Source: Mycolicibacterium sp. 018/SC-01/001 (GTDB lineage Bacteria > Actinomycetota > Actinomycetes > Mycobacteriales > Mycobacteriaceae). From it: a stretch of 64,000 nt of DNA. Within the stretch, counting starts at the first letter, position 1. Every line of letters begins with the position of its first letter. Where the stretch lies: contig NZ_VKAA01000018.1 in assembly GCF_007096635.1 (NCBI RefSeq), forward strand, positions 62,001-126,000, written 5' to 3'. The position numbers were made by a program, and so were the translations under genes. Shown here piece by piece: positions 34,865 to 43,087 of this stretch. The notes below the pieces were generated by a model, which ran no database searches, had not been told where the DNA came from, and was given only the letters and a program-made list of their open reading frames with translations.

Positions 34865-34870
34865 TAGGAT
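34865..34870 (+). promoter_or_regulatory. -10 box of the Rv3651-like gene (leaderless)
   Basis: TAGGAT followed by 6 nt and ATG 34877, a textbook leaderless start. The 190 bp upstream to the helicase stop holds nothing else recognisable. Confidence 0.6.
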
Positions 34871-34876
34871 CGCTTC

Positions 34877-35905
34877 ATGAGCCACGACTGGATGCTCGTG
34901 GAGACGCTGGGGAGCGAACCGACGGTGGTCGCTCAGGGGGCCCACACGAAGAATCTGATCCCGATCTCGTCTCTGCTGCGGCGCAATCCCCACCTGATGG
35001 CGATCCAGACCGCGATCAGCGAAACCGTGCGCGGCAAGAGCGGACTGAGCAGCATCACGCCGAAGAACGACTGCGTCATCCGCACCGAAGTGGTCGCGAT
35101 GTCCGACGGGCGCATCCACGGCGTGCAGATGTGGATCGGCGCCGCCGACGAGGAGCCGCCACCTCGCCCGGAGGTGGGTCCACTCGTCTGGGACCTCACC
35201 AACGGCACGGCCACCGACACGGTCGAGTCGCTGAAGATCGGTGGCTGGGACCCCGCCTCGCAGCCGACACAGGGGCGCGCATTCGCCGACGACCTGCCGC
35301 GCCGTGACCTCAATCCGCACGAGGCCGAGGTGATCAGCATGCTGATCAAACCGCGTGCGGGTGTGACGATCTGCACGACGTGGGACGTGACCGACCACCG
35401 CGGCGAGCAGATCACGATCGGGTTCGTGGCCCGCTCTCTGGAGGAGATCGGCGAGGACGACGACGCGCCGCGGCTGGTGTGCCGGGCGATGACGTGGCGC
35501 AGCGTGCACGAGGGCAAACACAACGGCCACGCGTCGCTGGCTGACCGCATTCTGGCCGGTCTGGCCCGGCCGGGTGTGCACCGGGCGCTGGTCGATCCTG
35601 CCCACTGGTTGCTGGTCAAGTGGCTCGACGATCCGGCGCCGTTCTTCGACTGGCGTGCCGGTTTGTCGGCGGGTGAACAGGCGATCCATCCCCACGATCG
35701 GCCCACGGTCGCCGAGATGGCCGCCGGGTTCGCACGTGGTTCGGTCGCGGACGTGCTGCGGGTGATCGCCCCGGACGGGGGGTGGACACCCGTGCATGTC
35801 ACGGTGCACCGGATCGAATTGCCCGACGGCGTCATCGCCGGACTCGCGGAGATGCGCATACCGACCGCCGAGGAACTCGCCGAGGCGCGCCTGGAGGAGC
35901 GCTGA
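34877..35905 (+). CDS. Conserved actinobacterial protein, PAS/GAF-like fold (Rv3651 homologue)
   Basis: A 342-residue soluble protein beginning 'MSHDWMLVETLGSEPTVVAQG'. The family is restricted to mycobacteria and relatives. Published domain models assign PAS- or GAF-like domains, which fits the pattern of antiparallel strands such as 'CVIRTEVVAMSDGRIHGVQMW' and 'CTTWDVTDHRGEQITIGFVA'. No catalytic motif is visible. It is followed by a convergent Ser/Thr kinase. Function unknown; signal sensing is a guess from the fold. Confidence 0.83.
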   Translation: MSHDWMLVETLGSEPTVVAQGAHTKNLIPISSLLRRNPHLMAIQTAISETVRGKSGLSSITPKNDCVIRTEVVAMSDGRIHGVQMWIGAADEEPPPRPEVGPLVWDLTNGTATDTVESLKIGGWDPASQPTQGRAFADDLPRRDLNPHEAEVISMLIKPRAGVTICTTWDVTDHRGEQITIGFVARSLEEIGEDDDAPRLVCRAMTWRSVHEGKHNGHASLADRILAGLARPGVHRALVDPAHWLLVKWLDDPAPFFDWRAGLSAGEQAIHPHDRPTVAEMAAGFARGSVADVLRVIAPDGGWTPVHVTVHRIELPDGVIAGLAEMRIPTAEELAEARLEER

Positions 35906-35924
35906 GCCAGCCGGACTCTCGCCG

Positions 35925-37151
35925 TCAGGGCTTGTTCTTCTTGCCGTTGCCGTTACCGTGACCGCGGCCCGGGCCGGGACCACCGCCTCCCGCCGGCTCA
36001 GGGGCCGGCGCCGGCGCTACGACCGGTGGCGGCGATGACACCGGAGTCACGCTGCTCGGCGTCGTGGGAGGCGGCGTCACGCTGGTGCTGGTGCTGACCG
36101 ACGCCGGCGAGGGCGACGAGCTGAAGGGATCGAGGGCCAGAGCCAGCGCCGAGACGACGAATGCGGCGACGATGGCGGCCACGGCGAGCACGTAGCGGCG
36201 CGGATTCCGGCGCCGCTGCGAGCCGCGCACCGGCGGCGGAGGCGGATAGCCGGCTGTCGGCGGCAGCGGATGGGCCATCACCCTGGTGGCAGGTCGCGGC
36301 GCGCCCGGCACGGGCCGCGGAGTGGCCAGCGCGGCGGGATCACCGGCCAGGGCGGCGCGCATGTGGTCGGCGCTGGCGAAGCGGTGGGCGGGATCGCGTG
36401 CCATTCCGCGGGTGATCACGGCAGCCAGCGCGGGGTCGACGTCGCTGCGCACCTCGCCCAGAGGTGGCGGCGGGGTGTCGACGATCGCCCGGGCCAGGGA
36501 CACGGGATTGTCGCGCGGGAAGGCGCGGTGACCGACCAGTGCCTCGTAACCGATCACCGCGACGGCGTAGAGGTCGTCGGCCACCGAAGCCGGCGCACCG
36601 GTCACGCGCTCCGGACTCATGTAGCACATCGTCCCGATGATCAGGCCGGTCCCGGTCAGCGACGATGCGGCGCCGCCTGTTTTGGCGATACCGAAATCGG
36701 CTACCTTCATCCGGTCCCCCGACGACGAGACCAGGACGTTGCCCGGCTTCACGTCGCGGTGCAGCACCCCGGCGGCGTGTGCGGCGCCCAGGCCGGCGAG
36801 GACATCGTCGAGGATGGCGCGCACGTGGTGCGGCCTCATGGGACCCGCGCCCATCATGTCGTGCAGCGTGCGGCCGGGCAGCCGCTCCATCACGATGAAC
36901 GGCGCACCGTCGTGGTCGCCGAAGTCGTGGACCGCGACGACGTTGGGATGCTCAAGGGCCGCGGCCGCCTTCGCCTCCACCTCGAACCGACGGCGCAGAT
37001 CGGGGTCGTGCGCCATCTGCGGATGCAGCACCTTGATCGCCACCGGCCGGCACAGCCGGGTGTCCCAGCCGTCGCGGACCTCGGCCATGCCGCCACGACC
37101 AAGCAGGCCGCGCACCTCGTAGCGGCCGGCGAGCAGTTCTCGGCCGGTCAT
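35925..37151 (-). CDS. Membrane Ser/Thr protein kinase (PknB-like, Hanks type)
   Basis: A 408-residue kinase with a glycine loop 'GRGGMAEVRDG', ATP-anchoring Lys40, catalytic 'HRDVKPGN' (Asp133), 'DFG' at 152-154 and 'GTMCYMSPE' in the activation segment. A single membrane helix spans ~321-340. The outer ~68 residues are Pro/Ser/Thr- then Gly/Lys-rich with no PASTA or other sensor domain. M. tuberculosis lacks a kinase here, having PE_PGRS genes instead. It lies immediately downstream (minus strand) of the tad genes, so their phosphorylation is conceivable. Confidence 0.93.
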   Translation of the reverse strand: MTGRELLAGRYEVRGLLGRGGMAEVRDGWDTRLCRPVAIKVLHPQMAHDPDLRRRFEVEAKAAAALEHPNVVAVHDFGDHDGAPFIVMERLPGRTLHDMMGAGPMRPHHVRAILDDVLAGLGAAHAAGVLHRDVKPGNVLVSSSGDRMKVADFGIAKTGGAASSLTGTGLIIGTMCYMSPERVTGAPASVADDLYAVAVIGYEALVGHRAFPRDNPVSLARAIVDTPPPPLGEVRSDVDPALAAVITRGMARDPAHRFASADHMRAALAGDPAALATPRPVPGAPRPATRVMAHPLPPTAGYPPPPPVRGSQRRRNPRRYVLAVAAIVAAFVVSALALALDPFSSSPSPASVSTSTSVTPPPTTPSSVTPVSSPPPVVAPAPAPEPAGGGGPGPGRGHGNGNGKKNKP

Positions 37152-37170
37152 GGGACCTGCGTATCCCGGC

Positions 37171-37509
37171 TTACGGGCCCGTAAACCCGGGGGTGTCGAG
37201 TGGCCCGGCGCGCGCCGCAGCGGTTGCCCGGCCTACCAGCGCGACGCCGAATGCCGGCGCCGCCTCCGCTATCACCAGCACGTCCAGCCCGTCGATCTCG
37301 CACCTGACCACCGTAGAGGCCATCGCATCCGCAACGGACGTGGCGATCGCACACGCAGTCCCGCGGCCCGCAGCCAGCGCAGTGGCCCCGCTCAACGCCG
37401 CGAGGTCCGCCGCTGCAGCCGCCCGGTGCCGTGCCGCGACGGCGGACCCGAGCACGGCACCACCGGCCATGACCGTCACCACCACCGCGATGAGGAACGC
37501 TGCCAGCAC
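37171..37509 (-). CDS. TadE-like helicase/secretion-neighbourhood protein (Rv3654c-like)
   Basis: About 112 residues: an N-terminal hydrophobic segment ('VLAAFLIAVVVTVMAGGAV') then 'VAARHRAAAAADLAALSGATALA', the signature of TadE/G-like proteins found next to tad ATPases and DECH helicases. The preceding 'DDAGAAS' also looks native, so translation may begin a few codons upstream, but GTG 37509 is the first canonical start after the tadE stop (37529). The same frame stays open to an ATG at 37848, where it would read across tadE out of frame. Probably a pilus-like envelope component. Confidence 0.7.
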   Translation of the reverse strand: MLAAFLIAVVVTVMAGGAVLGSAVAARHRAAAAADLAALSGATALAAGRGTACAIATSVADAMASTVVRCEIDGLDVLVIAEAAPAFGVALVGRATAAARAGPLDTPGFTGP

Positions 37510-37528
37510 GCTCGCCGCGCCTGCGTCA

Positions 37529-37849
37529 TCACGCGCCCGGCTCCAGCGCCGACACGGCGCGGCCCGTGATCGTGATGCCGGGCAGAAGTGCAGCGCGGGA
37601 TGTGACGGTCGCGACGACGAAACCGGCATCGCGCCGGAGCTGGACGCCGGCGCCCGAGGGTGCGATCCGCTGCGCGGTCGCAGCGGCGAGACCCTGGTCG
37701 CCGCGCGCCGCCAACCGCGCAGCCTCGCGGGCGGCATCGATGCAGCGCACCTGCATGGTGATGGCCGCGAGCCCGGCCACGCAGAACGCCACCACCACCA
37801 CCAGAGCCAGAATCGCGAAAGCCGCCTCGACGGTGGCGAACCCGTCATC
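37529..37849 (-). CDS. TadE-like pseudopilin (Rv3655c-like) lacking an in-frame start codon
   Basis: The frame reads 'DDGFATVEAAFAILALVVVV' then 'MQVRCIDAAREAARLAARGD', a clear TadE with the prepilin motif (G-F-A-T-V-E before a hydrophobic stretch). In this frame there is no ATG, GTG or TTG between the hydrophobic core and a point more than 150 bp upstream. An ATG at 37848, directly after the upstream stop, is out of frame. One extra GATG would create Met-Asp-Asp-Gly in frame, so a 4-nt loss is suspected. Either disrupted or started from a non-canonical codon. Confidence 0.7.
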   Translation of the reverse strand, partial: DDGFATVEAAFAILALVVVVAFCVAGLAAITMQVRCIDAAREAARLAARGDQGLAAATAQRIAPSGAGVQLRRDAGFVVATVTSRAALLPGITITGRAVSALEPGA

Positions 37850-38052
37850 TAGATGTTCGTGTTCAGCGCCCGGGTGATGATGTTCGTCAGCGCACTGACG
37901 ATCGAATCCCCCGTCACCACGGTGTACAGGATCGCCCCGAACGCCGCGGCGGCGATGGTGCCGATCGCGTACTCGACGGTCGACATCCCGTCGTCGTCCG
38001 CAACGAGCACGACCAGACGCGCGCGCAGGGCGGCAAGTCGTCGATTGAACAT
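37849..38052 (-). CDS. DUF4244/Flp-pilin-like protein (Rv3656c homologue)
   Basis: A 67-residue protein: basic N-terminus, 'DDDGMSTVEYAIGTIAAAAFGAILYTVV' with the Flp/TadE-like processing site (G-M-S-T-V-E-Y), and a short polar tail. It is likely the major Flp-like pilin of the tad locus. ATG 38052 has a strong GAGGAGGA ribosome site, the best in the operon, fitting a highly made structural subunit. Its stop abuts the tadE-like region. Confidence 0.9.
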   Translation of the reverse strand: MFNRRLAALRARLVVLVADDDGMSTVEYAIGTIAAAAFGAILYTVVTGDSIVSALTNIITRALNTNI

Positions 38053-38073
38053 TCAGATCCTCCTCGATGGTTG

Positions 38074-38670
38074 TCACAACACCCCTGACCTCAGGACATC
38101 TCCGGCGAGGCCTGCGACGACGGGCACGATGCCCAGGCACAGGAACGCCGGCAGGTAGCACAGGCCCAGCGGACCCGCGATGAGCACCGCGGCACGCTCA
38201 GCACGCGCGCCGGCAGCATCGACAGCCTCGGCGCGCAACGTCGCGGCGAGATCTTCGACACCATGCGCCAGCGCGGCCCCGGAGGCCGCCGATCGACGCG
38301 CCATCCGCAGGTAGGCGCGAACGGTTGCATCCCCCGGTGAGTCGCCCCCACCCTCGGCGGGGTCGGCCCAGGCCCGTACAGGGTCGGCGCCCAGCGCCAG
38401 CAGGTCGGCCCCCCGCCGCAGGACTGCCGACAGTGCAGGCGGTGCCCCGTCGGCCACCGCAGCTGCCCCGCCCGACACGGCCATGCCCGCCCGCAGGCAC
38501 GCCGCCAACGCGTCCAGCGCCGCTGCGGCGGCAAGCGGACCGTCGGGCATCGGGAACGCAGTCGCGCCTTCGCCGGTGCGCCGGCTGGTCGCCATGCGTG
38601 CCGTCGACACCTGCGGAAGCGCGAGCAGAGCTGACGCCAAACACGCCAGCGACACCGCGGCCCACGTCAT
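38074..38670 (-). CDS. Type II secretion F-family protein, TadC-like (Rv3657c homologue)
   Basis: A 198-residue membrane protein with an N-terminal helix and a C-terminal helix ('AVLIAGPLGLCYLPAFLCLGIVPVVAGL') around a helical T2SSF-type domain. With the TadB-like protein it would form the inner-membrane platform of a Flp-type pilus. ATG 38670 overlaps the TadB-like stop (ATGA). Confidence 0.88.
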   Translation of the reverse strand: MTWAAVSLACLASALLALPQVSTARMATSRRTGEGATAFPMPDGPLAAAAALDALAACLRAGMAVSGGAAAVADGAPPALSAVLRRGADLLALGADPVRAWADPAEGGGDSPGDATVRAYLRMARRSAASGAALAHGVEDLAATLRAEAVDAAGARAERAAVLIAGPLGLCYLPAFLCLGIVPVVAGLAGDVLRSGVL

Positions 38671-39446
38671 GCCAGCACCGACGCCGTGATGCGGTCCGAC
38701 CACAGCAGTCCGGCGCCGATCAGCGCCGTGCCGACGCACAACAGCCATCCGCCGGCGCCGCCGGAGAGGAGGAAGCCGAGGGGATCGGCGCCGATCGCGC
38801 ACCCGAGCAGCACGCCCAGAGCCGGGAGACCGGCCAGGAGCGTGCCCGTGGTCCGGGCGCCGGCCATACCCGCATCGACCCGGGACCGGAAACGCTCGCG
38901 CTCGGCCAGGTCGCGCTGCGCGGCCTGCATCAGCGAGGCGATCGCGAGGCCGTGCCGCGCGGCGAGCTGCCAGCACACGGCGAGCCGTTCCCAGTGACCC
39001 GGAACCAGGGAGCGAACCGACTCCGCCCGCAGCCCGGCGACGACATCGGCACCGAGCCGCGCCCGCGCCCCGACCTGGGCCAGCGACTCGCCGACCCGCC
39101 CGCCTGCCTCCTGGGCCGCGGTGTCGATCGCGGCGACGGGATGCGCGCCGACCCGCAGTTCGGAGACCAGAACCTCGAGTGCGCCCTGCAGCGCGCTCGC
39201 CTCAGCCGCGCCGGCACGGCGCCTCACTCGATCCCGCCGTCGCAGGATCAGCACCGCGAGCAGCGTTGCCGCAGCCGCGACGACGGTCATCGGCACCACG
39301 GCGCCGAGCGCCACGCAGACCACCAGCGCCACCACGATGGCCGGGGGCCGCCGACGGCGACCGGCAGGCAGTGCCCATCGGGGTACGCGTGTCGCCGGCG
39401 GCAAGAGCAGAATCGCCAGCGCCAACGCCAGCGCCGCCAGGCTCAC
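38667..39446 (-). CDS. Type II secretion F-family protein, TadB-like (Rv3658c homologue)
   Basis: A 259-residue protein with two N-terminal helices, a cytoplasmic T2SSF helical bundle ('EVLVSELRVGAHPVAAIDTA', 'GHWERLAVCWQLAARHGLAI') and two C-terminal helices. It is the partner of the TadC-like protein in the pilus platform. GTG 39446 overlaps the ATPase stop (GTGA). Confidence 0.88.
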   Translation of the reverse strand: MSLAALALALAILLLPPATRVPRWALPAGRRRRPPAIVVALVVCVALGAVVPMTVVAAAATLLAVLILRRRDRVRRRAGAAEASALQGALEVLVSELRVGAHPVAAIDTAAQEAGGRVGESLAQVGARARLGADVVAGLRAESVRSLVPGHWERLAVCWQLAARHGLAIASLMQAAQRDLAERERFRSRVDAGMAGARTTGTLLAGLPALGVLLGCAIGADPLGFLLSGGAGGWLLCVGTALIGAGLLWSDRITASVLA

Positions 39447-40618
39447 GACCCACCCCCGTGGTCGATGAGCCGGCGCAACAGGTCGGCGCCCTCCCGATAT
39501 CCGGTTTCGGCGCTCCAGCTCGTCACCACGTGGACCCGACCGTCGCGGTCCCGCTGGAGCACCCCGATCTCGCCGAGGCGGCGCCGGCCCGACGGGGTGC
39601 GCGACATGTGAAGCACCACGTGGATCGCCGCGCCGAGTTGGCTGTGCAGCGCCGCCCGATCCAGTCCGCCGAGCGCGGCGAGCGCCTCGAACCGGGCGGG
39701 GATCTCACTCGGGCTGTTCGCGTGGACAGTGCCCGCACCGCCGTCGTGGCCGGTATTCAGCGCGGTGAGCAGGTCGACCACCTCTGCACCGCGCACCTCG
39801 CCGACGACGATCCGATCGGGCCGCATCCGCAGGGCCTGTCGCACCAGGTCTCGGACCGTGACCTCACCGACGCCCTCCACGTTGGCAGGGCGGGCCACCA
39901 GCGAGACCAGATGCGGATGGTCGGGCGCCAACTCGGTGGCGTCTTCGACGCAGAGGATCCGTTCCGAGGCGGGTACCGCCCCGAGGAGCGCTGCGAGCAG
40001 TGTCGTCTTCCCGCTGCCGGTGCCGCCTGACACGACGAACGCCAGACGCGCCGCGATGATGTCCCGCACCAGCACCGCGGCCTCGTCGGCGATCGTGCCG
40101 CTGGTGACGAGCGCGGTCAGGTCCTGAGTGGCGGGACGCAGCACACGCAGGGACAGGCACGTGCCGCCCGCAGCGATCGGCGGCAGCACGGCGTGCAGCC
40201 GGACGCTCAGCGGTGCGCCCGTCGGGCTTCCCAGGTCCGACAGGTGGCCGTCGACCCACGGTTGAGCGTCGTCGAGGCGTCGGCCGGCGCTCAACGCGAG
40301 CCGTTGCGCCAGGCGTCGGACAGCGGCGTCGTCAGCGAACTGCACAGTGCTGCGTCGCAAACCTGCCCCGTCGTCGAACCACACCGCATCGGGAGCCGTG
40401 ACGAGAACGTCGGTGGTGCCGGGGGCGGTGAGCAGGGGCTCGAGAATGCCGGCGCCGACGAATTCGGTCTGCAGTTCGCGCAAGCTGGTCAGCACTTCGG
40501 TGTCGCCGAGCACGCCCCCGGATTCCGCGCGGATGGCGGCGGCGACGACAGTCGGCCGCAGCGGCGCACCGTCTGCCGCCAGGCGCTCGCGCACGCGATC
40601 GAGCAGGGGCGCGTTCAT
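39443..40618 (-). CDS. tadA: Tad/CpaF-type secretion ATPase (Rv3659c homologue)
   Basis: A 391-residue GSPII_E/VirB11-like ATPase that powers Flp-type pilus assembly. Walker A is 'VSGGTGSGKTTLLAALLG', the Asp box is 'ILCVEDATELAPDHPH', Walker B is 'MRPDRIVVGEVRGAEVVDLL' and the His box is 'TGHDGGAGTVHANSP'. ATG 40618 overlaps the ssd stop (ATGA). The locus has no visible secretin, as expected for a Gram-positive-type envelope. Confidence 0.94.
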   Translation of the reverse strand: MNAPLLDRVRERLAADGAPLRPTVVAAAIRAESGGVLGDTEVLTSLRELQTEFVGAGILEPLLTAPGTTDVLVTAPDAVWFDDGAGLRRSTVQFADDAAVRRLAQRLALSAGRRLDDAQPWVDGHLSDLGSPTGAPLSVRLHAVLPPIAAGGTCLSLRVLRPATQDLTALVTSGTIADEAAVLVRDIIAARLAFVVSGGTGSGKTTLLAALLGAVPASERILCVEDATELAPDHPHLVSLVARPANVEGVGEVTVRDLVRQALRMRPDRIVVGEVRGAEVVDLLTALNTGHDGGAGTVHANSPSEIPARFEALAALGGLDRAALHSQLGAAIHVVLHMSRTPSGRRRLGEIGVLQRDRDGRVHVVTSWSAETGYREGADLLRRLIDHGGGS

Positions 40619-41709
40619 GCGGCGACATCGGAATGGACGCCGGCCGCCCGGGTGGTCGGCAGCACCGCGAGGACAGTGCGCGCCGCGGCCGTGAGGGGAG
40701 CGTTTCCGCGCAGTCGAAGGCCGCCGCGTTCGAGTTGCTGGTCCAGCCCCGGCTGGGGACGCATCGACGCCAGCAGCGGCAGCCCGACGATGCGCGCCAC
40801 GTCGATGGGGCGTAACCCGCCCGGGGCGGGCCCCCGGACCAGCAACCCGGTGTTGGGATTGCACGCTTGCGCCCAGTGGGCCGTGGCCGCCGCGGCGGCG
40901 CATGAGCGCACGTCAGCGGGTGTGACCAGCACGACGAGGTCGGCCGAGGCCAGCACGACGTCGGAGGCCGCGCCGGGGCGATGAGCAACATCGCAGACCA
41001 CCGTCACGCCCGCGCGGCTGCCGGCATCGAGCACCGCGATCAGCGCACGCGGGTTGATCTCGGGTGCGGGGCGCTCGCCCGCCAACACGCGACTGCCGGC
41101 CAGGATCGCGACGCCGTGGCGCCGGGGCAGTGCATCGCGCAGCGCCTGATAGGTCAGCCGGCCACCATCCAGCGAAAGATCCGGCCATCGCAGACCAGGT
41201 TCGGTCTCGCTACCCAGCACGAGGTCGAGTCCGCCGCCCCACGGGTCGGCATCGACCAGCAGGGGTTCGCGCGCGGCTCGGGCCAGAGCCACCGAGAACA
41301 CCGATGCTCCACCTCCACCGCGACCTGACATGACCGCCACCACCGGACCACGCGCTGCGCTGTCGCGCGCCTCGGTGACCGCCTCGGTGACCGCCGTCAT
41401 CAGGTCCGCCTCCTGGGCGGGCAGCGTCAACACGTGTTGGGCGCCGACCGCGACGGCAGCCTCCCACAGCGCGGCGTCAGGGGCAGAAGCGCTGATCAAC
41501 ACGACTCCTGCACGCCGCGGGAGCGCACGCTGAGTGCACGCACGCGCTGCCGCGCCGTCGAGGACGATCGCCCCGGCCCCGGCCCAGCCGCGGCGGTCGG
41601 GCGCGTCCGGGCTGCGCACGGCGCGCACCGCTGAGGCTGCGACGACGCGGTCGACCACCGCACGTAACGCGGGGTCGGACACGACGATCAGGATGGCGGC
41701 ACCGGTCAT
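40615..41709 (-). CDS. ssd: CpaE/MinD-like protein Ssd (Rv3660c homologue)
   Basis: A 364-residue protein: an N-terminal receiver-like half, then a ParA/MinD-like half from 'GPVVAVMSGRGGGGASVFSVAL'. The deviant P-loop has Gly and Ala where MinD has Lys-Thr, so ATP hydrolysis is doubtful. In M. tuberculosis Ssd ('septum site determining') alters division when overexpressed; CpaE homologues localise pili. First gene of the tad operon. The start ATG 41709 is the first Met of the conserved region. Confidence 0.88.
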   Translation of the reverse strand: MTGAAILIVVSDPALRAVVDRVVAASAVRAVRSPDAPDRRGWAGAGAIVLDGAAARACTQRALPRRAGVVLISASAPDAALWEAAVAVGAQHVLTLPAQEADLMTAVTEAVTEARDSAARGPVVAVMSGRGGGGASVFSVALARAAREPLLVDADPWGGGLDLVLGSETEPGLRWPDLSLDGGRLTYQALRDALPRRHGVAILAGSRVLAGERPAPEINPRALIAVLDAGSRAGVTVVCDVAHRPGAASDVVLASADLVVLVTPADVRSCAAAAATAHWAQACNPNTGLLVRGPAPGGLRPIDVARIVGLPLLASMRPQPGLDQQLERGGLRLRGNAPLTAAARTVLAVLPTTRAAGVHSDVAA

Positions 41710-41880
41710 GTGGATCAGCCTGCGCGGCGTGCCCGACTGGCGGCCACCGCTCGGAGGCGGTCTGTGGATGACCGAGAACCTATCCACAGGACGGGGGAAT
41801 TGTGGCGCGGGTTACCGCCGAAAACGGCGTTCCGCAACCATTGATGACAGGGGCGATCTATCCGCTTTACGAATTACCCC

Positions 41881-41978
41881 AGAAAAGGGACGACCCCCGC
41901 CAGGGGGGGAGGAGGCGGAGGTCGTCGTGTATCAGCCCCGGGGGGTCGGGCTGATGCACACCCGGCATAAGCCGAGTG
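41881..41978 (-). ncRNA. 6C small RNA (B11 / ncRv13660A homologue)
   Basis: Two minus-strand hairpins with C-rich loops. The first pairs GTGT/ATCAGCCC with GGGCTGAT/ACAC around a run of six C (41940-41945 complement). The second has 13-bp arms 41914-41926 and 41889-41901 around a C-rich loop, then CCCTTTTCT as terminator. TATAGT (41990-41985) is the -10, with TTGCGT near 42015-42010. Location between the ssd and HAD genes matches M. tuberculosis B11, a regulator of division and other genes. The 430-bp gap 41710-42138 holds only this RNA and promoters. Confidence 0.85.
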
Positions 41979-42126
41979 ATGCCCACTATACACACGGCCG
42001 AGCGGGCTGACGCAAGACCGCACCGCTGAGAAGTCGGCAGCGATCGAGAAAAGGTTGCAGTCGAAGCCACGTGTCGTGAACTGCCAATTTGTACGATCCG
42101 TCGCGATTTGTCACGCGAGCGCGCCT

Positions 42127-42132
42127 TATGCT
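42127..42132 (+). promoter_or_regulatory. -10 box of the HAD phosphatase gene (leaderless)
   Basis: TATGCT, 6 nt before GTG 42139; it decides the start over an in-frame ATG at 42055. Confidence 0.55.
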
Positions 42133-42138
42133 GAGGCT

Positions 42139-42993
42139 GTGAGCCTCTCCGACCCCGCGACGGGCCCTGACACGACCCCGATCACGCCGTCGCCCGAGCG
42201 CCCCGTCCGCACCGCGGCGTTCTTCGATCTCGACAAAACGGTCATCGCAAAATCCAGCACATTGGCTTTCAGCAAACCGTTCTACAGCCAAGGGCTAATG
42301 AATCGGAGAACGGTCCTCAAATCGGCGTATGCGCAATTCCTGTTCACGATGTCCGGTGCGGATCACGACCAGATGGACCGCATGCGGGCCCACATCACCA
42401 CGATGTGCGCAGGCTGGGACGTCGAGCAGGTCAAGTCCGTGGTCGGCGAGGCGCTGCACGACATCGTGGACCCGCTGGTGTTCGCCGAGGCCGCCGAGCT
42501 GATCTCCGACCACAAGTTGTGCGGTCGCGATGTGGTCGTCGTCTCCGCCTCGGGCGAAGAGATCGTGGGGCCCATCGCCCGCGCCCTGGGGGCCACCCAC
42601 GCGATGGCCACCCGGATGGTCGTCGAGGACGGTCGCTACACCGGCGAGATCGCGTTCTACTGCTATGGCGAGGGCAAGGCGGAGGCCATCCGCGCACTGG
42701 CTGCGCGTGAGGGTTACGCGCTCGAACACTGCTACGCCTACTCCGACTCCATCACCGATCTGCCGATGCTCAGCGCCGTCGGACATCCGACCGTGGTCAA
42801 CCCCGATCGCGCGCTGCGCAAGGAAGCGACCGCCCGCGACTGGCCGGTGCGGTCCTTCTCCAATCCCGTGTCGCTGCGCGACCGACTGCCTGCGCCGTCG
42901 GGCGCCGCGGTGGCCACCACTGCCGCAGTCGGCGTCAGCGCACTCGCAGCGGGCGCACTGACGTACACGCTGTTGCGCCGGTTCGCCTTCTGA
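42139..42993 (+). CDS. HAD-superfamily IB phosphatase, SerB-like (Rv3661 homologue)
   Basis: A 284-residue hydrolase with HAD motif I 'FFDLDKTVI', motif II 'VVVSASGEEIVGPIARALG', motif III Lys in 'GEGKAEAIRALA' and motif IV 'YSDSITDLPML'. The IB subfamily includes phosphoserine phosphatase; the C-terminal ~35 residues form a single hydrophobic tail ('VATTAAVGVSALAAGALTYTLL'), so it is probably membrane-anchored. The real substrate is unknown; SerB2 is encoded elsewhere in mycobacteria. Confidence 0.9.
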   Translation: MSLSDPATGPDTTPITPSPERPVRTAAFFDLDKTVIAKSSTLAFSKPFYSQGLMNRRTVLKSAYAQFLFTMSGADHDQMDRMRAHITTMCAGWDVEQVKSVVGEALHDIVDPLVFAEAAELISDHKLCGRDVVVVSASGEEIVGPIARALGATHAMATRMVVEDGRYTGEIAFYCYGEGKAEAIRALAAREGYALEHCYAYSDSITDLPMLSAVGHPTVVNPDRALRKEATARDWPVRSFSNPVSLRDRLPAPSGAAVATTAAVGVSALAAGALTYTLLRRFAF

Positions 42994-43052
42994 CGTCTCG
43001 GGCGTAGCTGGACGGCGCGCGTAACGAATAGGGAAACCGACCCGTTTGGGCC

Positions 43053-43081
43053 TTGCTGTGACCGCGGTCACGTAGTACAAA
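43053..43081 (+). promoter_or_regulatory. Ms1 RNA promoter with embedded CRP-like palindrome
   Basis: TTGCTG (43053-43058) and TACAAA (43076-43081) are spaced 17 bp. Between them lies the perfect 14-bp palindrome GTGACCGCGGTCAC (43058-43071), matching the CRP consensus TGTGA-N6-TCAC(A/G). Confidence 0.55.
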
Positions 43082-43087
43082 GGAACC

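Noticed and set aside
37171..37848. Single 225-residue protein from ATG 37848
   Set aside because: Its first ~110 codons read the tadE-like gene in the wrong frame; only the C-terminal half is a real protein family.
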